Of a stretch of DNA of 36,377 nucleotides, positions 32,555-36,377 are shown piece after piece. Every line of letters starts with the position of its first letter. Positions within the stretch are counted from its first letter, which is position 1. This DNA comes from Mesorhizobium sp. L2C084A000 (GTDB lineage: Bacteria > Pseudomonadota > Alphaproteobacteria > Rhizobiales > Rhizobiaceae). The stretch is from the NCBI RefSeq assembly GCF_000502875.1, contig NZ_AYWX01000007.1, positions 1-36,377 of the forward strand, in the 5' to 3' direction. Made by a program: the position numbers and the translations under genes. A model generated the notes under the pieces. That model was not told where the DNA came from. It saw only the letters and a list, made by a program, of their open reading frames with translations, and did not search any database.

Positions 32555-33460
32555 ATGCCCAATTTCCAGCCTGACGATTTCCACGGCATTCACGCCATTC
32601 TCTACGCGCTGTTCGACAGCGACGAAAAACTCGACCGCGCAGCGATGCGCAGGCAGGTCGAGATTTGCCTGGCGAGCGGCGTGCACGGCATGGCGGCGCT
32701 CGGCCTGGCGACGGAAGTCGCCAAGCTGACCGACGCCGAGCGCCGGACGATCATGGACTGGACAGCCGAAGACACCGCCGGAAAAGTGCCGCTCGCCTTC
32801 ACCATCTTCGGTTCTTCTGTGGCTGAGCAGGTGGCGCAGGTTCGGCACGCCGAAAGCGTCGGAGCGGATTGGGTGATCCTGCAGCCGCCGCCCGTCGGAT
32901 CCTATGGTACGCCGGAATACATCAGCTTCTTCGGCCGCGTTGCCGAGGCGACCGATCTGCCGGTGGCGATCCAGAACGCGCCGGCGTTTTTCGGGCGCGG
33001 CCTTTCATCAGACGAAATCCGCGACCTCGTCACGCTGTATCCCAACGTAAGGCTGATCAAGGGCGAGGGTCCGGTTACCGACATCGCCGGGCTGATCGAG
33101 CGTACCGATGGCCGGATACCGGTTTTCAACGGGCGTGGCGGCCTGGAACTGATCGACAATTTCCGCATCGGTTGCCGCGGCATGATCCTGGCGCCGGATT
33201 GCGCCGACTATGCCGTGCGCGCCTATCATGCGTTCCGCGCCGGAGGCGAAGCCACGGCCGAGGCTGAATATGCAAGAATGTTGCCGGCAGCGGTCTTCGT
33301 CATGCAAGGCATCGAAAACTTGATCTGCTATGGCAAGCGGCTGTTCGGCGCCCGCGCAGGCATCCCGATACACGACCGGGCTCCGGCGATGCGGCCCAGC
33401 GAGCCTGGCCTCGCGATGGTGGAGCGCTTTGCGGTTGATCTCGGTCGGTTGCCTGGCTGA
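32555..33460 (+). CDS. DHDPS-family keto-deoxy-sugar-acid dehydratase or aldolase
   Basis: A 301-residue (beta/alpha)8 Schiff-base enzyme of the dihydrodipicolinate synthase family. It has Gly-rich GVHGMAALGLATEVAKL at the pyruvate-binding position, the tyrosine region PVGSYGTPEY (Tyr117) and the Schiff-base Lys169 in RLIKGEGP. The normal DHDPS end and Arg are absent, so it is not a lysine-biosynthesis DHDPS. By context it either dehydrates 2-keto-3-deoxy-L-arabonate to alpha-ketoglutarate semialdehyde or splits it to pyruvate and glycolaldehyde. The semialdehyde dehydrogenase needed for the first option is not in the window. TGAGG lies about 9 nt before the ATG. It ends 14 bp from the convergent SDR gene. 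Confidence 0.88.
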   Translation: MPNFQPDDFHGIHAILYALFDSDEKLDRAAMRRQVEICLASGVHGMAALGLATEVAKLTDAERRTIMDWTAEDTAGKVPLAFTIFGSSVAEQVAQVRHAESVGADWVILQPPPVGSYGTPEYISFFGRVAEATDLPVAIQNAPAFFGRGLSSDEIRDLVTLYPNVRLIKGEGPVTDIAGLIERTDGRIPVFNGRGGLELIDNFRIGCRGMILAPDCADYAVRAYHAFRAGGEATAEAEYARMLPAAVFVMQGIENLICYGKRLFGARAGIPIHDRAPAMRPSEPGLAMVERFAVDLGRLPG

Positions 33461-33468
33461 ACGGCAAC
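33448..33468. terminator. possible weak hairpin at the convergent gene ends
   Basis: GTTGCC (33448-33453) and GGCAAC (33463-33468) form a 6-bp stem that includes the stop codon of the DHDPS-family gene, followed by TGCCTTTC. It is the only structure in the 14-bp gap between the two convergent operons, so read-through in both directions is likely. Confidence 0.3.
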
Positions 33469-33474
33469 TGCCTT

Positions 33475-34221
33475 TCAATAGGTCGTCCGCCCACCCGACA
33501 GGTCGAACGTGGAGGCGGTTGTAAAACTGTTCTCCTTGGAGACGAGCCAGGCGACCATGGCGGCGGCCTCGTCGACCTCCAGCAGGCGGCCGCGCGGAAT
33601 GCGCGAGCGCATATATTCGATATGCTCCGGCGTCAGCTGTTCGAGAATGCGCGTCTGCGCCGTGGCTGGCGAGATGCAGTTCACCGCGATGTCGTACTGC
33701 GCCAGTTCCTTGCCGAGCGACTTGGTCAGGCCAATGACCGCCGCCTTCGAGGCCGAATAGGCTGATGCGTTGGGGTTGCCCTCCTTGCCGGCGACCGAGG
33801 CGATGTTGACGATGCGCCCGTAATTGCGCTCCTTCATTCCCGGAACCACCGCCCGGTTGACGTAGAACGTGCCGTTCACATTGACGTCGATGACCTTCTT
33901 CCACGTCTCGATGTCGTAGACGTCGAGCGGGGCGGCCGGGCCCGCGATCCCGGCGGAATTGACCAGAATGGAAATCTTGCCGGCGCGCTCTTCGGTCCTG
34001 GCGCGCGCGGCATCCACCGACGCCCAGTCGGCGACATCCACCAATTCTGTCGAAGCGGCGCTGCCGAGTTCTTCTCGTGCGGTCTCGAGACGTGCCTCAT
34101 CGAGGTCCCACAAGCTGACCGTCGCGCCGGAGGCAACGAAGCGTCTGGCCATCGCGAAGCCGAGGCCCTGGGCGCCGCCGGTGACGACAGCGTGCTGGCC
34201 GTCAAGATCGATGCTGTTCAT
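33475..34221 (-). CDS. SDR family oxidoreductase
   Basis: A 248-residue SDR with TGGAQGLG (14-21), NSAG (88-91), Ser142 and Tyr155/Lys159 in YSASK. The C-terminus ends FDLSGGRTTY. It starts at MNSIDLDGQHAVVTGG, with only a weak ribosome site. It is 68 bp after the UxaA-family gene and is probably the last gene of that operon. Likely roles are oxidation of L-fucose (as FucX in C. jejuni) or of a 2-keto-3-deoxy-L-fuconate (as in Burkholderia and Xanthomonas). The sequence does not decide. Confidence 0.87.
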   Translation of the reverse strand: MNSIDLDGQHAVVTGGAQGLGFAMARRFVASGATVSLWDLDEARLETAREELGSAASTELVDVADWASVDAARARTEERAGKISILVNSAGIAGPAAPLDVYDIETWKKVIDVNVNGTFYVNRAVVPGMKERNYGRIVNIASVAGKEGNPNASAYSASKAAVIGLTKSLGKELAQYDIAVNCISPATAQTRILEQLTPEHIEYMRSRIPRGRLLEVDEAAAMVAWLVSKENSFTTASTFDLSGGRTTY

Positions 34222-34289
34222 GTCGAGCGGTTCTTTCCGTTTGAGATTTTTCGTGGGCGCCCGCCGGCCTGTGCAGGCGGGCGATATCG

Positions 34290-35801
34290 CTACATGGTCG
34301 CGCCAAGGCTCCACGGCACGAACTCGTTGTCGCCATAGCCGAGCGCTTCCGACCTGGTGCGCCCGCCGGATGCCACGCGCAGGATCTCGGCGAAGATTTC
34401 CCGGCCCTTCTCGGCCAGCGAGACGCCGTCCAGTACATCCCCGCAATTGATGTCCATGTCCTCGCGCATCTGCTCGAAGATAAAGGTGTTGGAGGCAAGC
34501 TTGATCGAGGGCGTCGGCTTGCATCCGAAGGCCGAACCGCGGCCGGTGGTGAAGCACAATATGTTGGCGCCGCCGGCGACCTGCCCGGTGGCCGAGACCG
34601 GGTCGTAGCCGGGCGTGTCCATGAAGACGAGGCCGCGCTCGTTGATCGGCTCGGCATATTCCAGCACCGCGCGCAGATTGGTGGTGCCGCCCTTGGCGGA
34701 GGCGCCGAGCGATTTCTCCAGGATGGTCGTCAGCCCGCCCAGCTTGTTGCCGGGCGAGGGGTTGTTGTTCATCTCCATGTCGTGCCTGGCGGTATAATCC
34801 TCCCACCAGCGGATGCGTTCGATCAGCTTTTCACCCACTGCGCGGCTCTCGGCGCGCAAGGTGAGGAGATGTTCGGCGCCATAGATCTCCGGCGTCTCCG
34901 AAAGCACGGCCGTGCCGCCTTGCGCGACAAGCAGGTCCACCGCCGCGCCAAGTGCCGGATTGGCGCTGATGCCGGAATAGCCGTCCGAGCCGCCGCATTG
35001 CAGCGCAAGCACCAGTTCGGAGGCCGGCTGCGGCGTCCTTTCGGCAGCGTTCACCGTAGGCAGCATGTCGACGATCGCCTTGACGCCGGCTTCGACCGTC
35101 TTTCGCGTGCCGCCGGTTTCCTGGATGGTCATTGTGCGGAAGGTCGTGCTCTCCTCGATGTTGTAGGATTGCATCCAGCGTGGGATCTGGAACGCTTCGC
35201 AGCCGAGCCCGACCATCAGCACGCCGCCGACATTGGGGTTCGTGGCAAAGCCCCATTGCGTGCGCTTCAGCAGGTCGTAAGCGGGGCCTTTGGTGTCGAT
35301 GCCGCAGCCGGTGCCGTGGACGAGCGCAATGACGCCATCGACATTGGGATAGTCGCGCAGGATGCCGGACCGGTTGACTTCGTCGGCGATGAACCGGGCG
35401 ACGCTGGCAGAGCAGTTCACCGAGGTCAGGACGGCAATGAAGTTGCGCGTGCCCACCTTGCCGCTCGGCCGGCGGTAACCCATGAAAGTAGCGCGCTCGG
35501 CCTCGGCAACGACCTCGGTTTGCCTGGTATTGGTGCCGAAGACGTAGTCGCGTTCGAAATTGCGCAGATACACATTGTGCTCGTGAACCCAGTCGCCGGC
35601 GACGATGGATCCCCGCGCAAAACCAATGGTCTGGCCGTATTTCACGATCGGCTCGTCCGAGCCGATGTCGCGGAAGGCCATTTTGTGCCCGCGCGGTATG
35701 CGTGCCCTGGCCGCCACGTCCCCGGCTTTGTCGCCGATTTTCAACGGATCGACCGCCAGAAGAATGTTGTCGATATCCGACAGCTTGATGAACCGTGCCA
35801 T
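34290..35801 (-). CDS. UxaA-family sugar-acid dehydratase (altronate/galactarate dehydratase-like)
   Basis: A 503-residue protein. The N-terminal SAF domain (about 1-95) has the NILLAVDPLKIGDK..IPRGHKMAFRDI pattern with the HEHNV end. The long C-terminal part is the D-galactarate dehydratase/altronate hydrolase domain with GYRRPSGKVGTRNFIAVL, ALVHGTGCGIDTKGP, LALQCGGSDGYSGISANPALG and EMNNNPSPGNKLGG. These enzymes dehydrate aldonates with Fe/Mn. The substrate here is not fixed; altronate, galactarate or L-fuconate are possible, the last by analogy with the C. jejuni fuc locus where the same family is split into two genes. The ATG at 35801 has a poor Shine-Dalgarno (TTTGGG nearby). Confidence 0.9.
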   Translation of the reverse strand: MARFIKLSDIDNILLAVDPLKIGDKAGDVAARARIPRGHKMAFRDIGSDEPIVKYGQTIGFARGSIVAGDWVHEHNVYLRNFERDYVFGTNTRQTEVVAEAERATFMGYRRPSGKVGTRNFIAVLTSVNCSASVARFIADEVNRSGILRDYPNVDGVIALVHGTGCGIDTKGPAYDLLKRTQWGFATNPNVGGVLMVGLGCEAFQIPRWMQSYNIEESTTFRTMTIQETGGTRKTVEAGVKAIVDMLPTVNAAERTPQPASELVLALQCGGSDGYSGISANPALGAAVDLLVAQGGTAVLSETPEIYGAEHLLTLRAESRAVGEKLIERIRWWEDYTARHDMEMNNNPSPGNKLGGLTTILEKSLGASAKGGTTNLRAVLEYAEPINERGLVFMDTPGYDPVSATGQVAGGANILCFTTGRGSAFGCKPTPSIKLASNTFIFEQMREDMDINCGDVLDGVSLAEKGREIFAEILRVASGGRTRSEALGYGDNEFVPWSLGATM

Positions 35802-35858
35802 GACCCAAACTCTGAAAAAGCTCCCCCCGACAAGGAGCGCCGAGAGGCAAAAGTGATT

Positions 35859-35876
35859 TGGAATACTAATATAACA
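35859..35876. promoter_or_regulatory. candidate GntR-type operator and promoter of the UxaA gene
   Basis: The stretch GGAATACTAATATAACAG contains ATACTAATAT, which is palindromic at 8 of 10 positions. On the minus strand TTGACC lies upstream, near 35887-35892, so the element sits between the -35 region and the gene. It is a candidate site for the GntR regulator whose C-terminus lies at the window end. Confidence 0.35.
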
Positions 35877-35962
35877 GAATGTCAGTGGTCAAGGTGCGGT
35901 TGCGAAAGGCCTGGACTGCAGGGCGTTGCGGCGGATCGGTTAGGTGAGTGGCGTGCAATGAG

Positions 35963-35978
35963 TGCGCCTTGCGGCGCA
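35963..35978. terminator. short hairpin in the gap between the mutarotase remnant and the UxaA gene
   Basis: TGCGCC and GGCGCA pair around TTGC. On the minus strand it would lie after the mutarotase remnant (58 nt past its stop), so it could end the upstream transcript and leave the UxaA gene to its own promoter. The rest of 35802-36036 shows no gene. Confidence 0.4.
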
Positions 35979-36036
35979 GTTTGAGGGCGGCAAACGGCTG
36001 GATGAAAGAACGGACCGCCGCACGGCCGGGACACGG

Positions 36037-36282
36037 TCAGTCGAGATGGAAGACCTCTTCCATGGCCGCCCGCCATTCGCCCGTCGGCGCGCGTCGGCAG
36101 CGGCGTCTGCATGGGGTCGCACAACTCCCACCGTTCTCCGGTTCGCGCAGGAAGATCGAATAGTTGCGGATGTCGGCGCGACTGATGACGTCCAGCACCT
36201 CGGGCCAGACGGCGGCGTGGACGCGCTTGTAGTCCGCGATCGCCTCGGCTTTCACGCCGATACAAAGCCCCATTCTTTGCAT
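36037..36282 (-). pseudogene. L-rhamnose/L-fucose mutarotase-like gene, internally deleted and frame-disturbed
   Basis: The first 52 codons read like the family (MQRMGLCIGVKAEAIADYKRVHAAVWPEV and NYSIFLREPEN), which catalyses anomer interconversion of 6-deoxyhexoses. Normal members are 104-112 residues, but this frame is 81. After PEN the family core (LLFGYWEYHG..D....PKTQEW in the usual form) is missing. The next family segment, WELCDPMQTPLPTRADG, is present but in another frame (about 36080-36131). The frame returns for EWRAAMEEVFHLD because of one extra G in GACGGGCGAA. So a deletion of about 85 nt and a +1 insertion are both needed to explain it. It starts 19 bp after the GntR gene, in the same operon. 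Confidence 0.72.
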
Positions 36283-36301
36283 GCCGGTTGCTCGCGAGGC
36301 T

Positions 36302-36377
36302 TCAGTCGAGAAGGTCGGCGGCGACTTCGAGCGTGTTGCGGAACGACGTCTCGAGATGATGTTCCATGGCCCTTGCC
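36302..36377 (-). CDS. C-terminal end of a GntR-family (FCD) regulator (5' end outside window)
   Basis: The last 24 codons of a frame read ARAMEHHLETSFRNTLEVAADLLD and then TGA. The pattern AMxxHLxxSxxxxLxVAxDLL is the usual last helix of FadR/FCD-domain GntR regulators. The gene runs beyond the window on the minus strand. It is directly upstream of the mutarotase remnant and would be the local regulator of the UxaA cluster. The assignment rests on a short stretch. Confidence 0.6.
   Translation of the reverse strand, partial: ARAMEHHLETSFRNTLEVAADLLD

Overview
The window looks like chromosomal DNA of an alphaproteobacterium of the order Rhizobiales, most likely Mesorhizobium or a close Phyllobacteriaceae relative. 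The reasons are the high GC content by eye, a class II EPSP synthase very close to the Agrobacterium CP4 type, the rpsA-cmk-aroA block followed by an FYDLN-type acidic protein and tRNA-Ala, and several sugar and amino-acid ABC operons. No insertion sequence, integrase, phage gene or CRISPR array is visible.

Layout. (1) 1-1259: the tail of an unknown gene, a bidirectional terminator, and a minus-strand pair made of a 25-residue membrane peptide and a multi-pass membrane protein. (2) 1405-6656: gyrB and, upstream of it, a secreted caspase-fold protein with 48-residue TPR-like repeats. (3) 6748-10891: an FMN reductase (TTG start), a divergent cytochrome P450, an NDUFA9-like epimerase-fold protein, a DoxX membrane protein and a small secreted four-cysteine protein. 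(4) 11132-19213: a divergent locus for a basic amino acid or guanidino compound. The minus arm encodes a HisJ/ArgT-type ABC importer plus an Ldh-family oxidoreductase. The plus arm encodes a dimethylargininase-like hydrolase, a 2-ketoarginine-decarboxylase-like TPP enzyme and an SDR. (5) 19327-24192: the housekeeping block rpsA, cmk, aroA, FYDLN protein and tRNA-Ala(GGC). (6) 24385-33460: an L-arabinose/D-galactose locus, with a GntR regulator and dgoD on the minus strand, and araFGH, a sugar dehydrogenase, L-arabonate dehydratase and a DHDPS-family enzyme on the plus strand. (7) 33475-36377: a minus-strand cluster with a GntR C-terminus, a damaged L-rhamnose/L-fucose mutarotase-like gene, a full-length UxaA-family dehydratase and an SDR. 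Its gene content recalls the L-fucose oxidation locus of Campylobacter jejuni.

How the genes may work together. In region 6, import by AraFGH, oxidation by the SDR, dehydration by the IlvD/EDD enzyme (and by DgoD for D-galactonate) and processing of the keto-deoxy acid by the DHDPS-family enzyme form a non-phosphorylative pathway. The lactonase and the alpha-ketoglutarate semialdehyde dehydrogenase are not in the window. A 9-bp inverted repeat lies in the divergent promoter region next to the GntR gene. In region 4, the importer, the DDAH-like enzyme and the AruI-like decarboxylase suggest breakdown of arginine, methylated arginine or a similar guanidino acid. This is the best candidate for a not fully described system.

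Limits: all functions come from reading motifs and remembered family sequences. No database or folding program was run. Promoter, operator and terminator calls are by eye.
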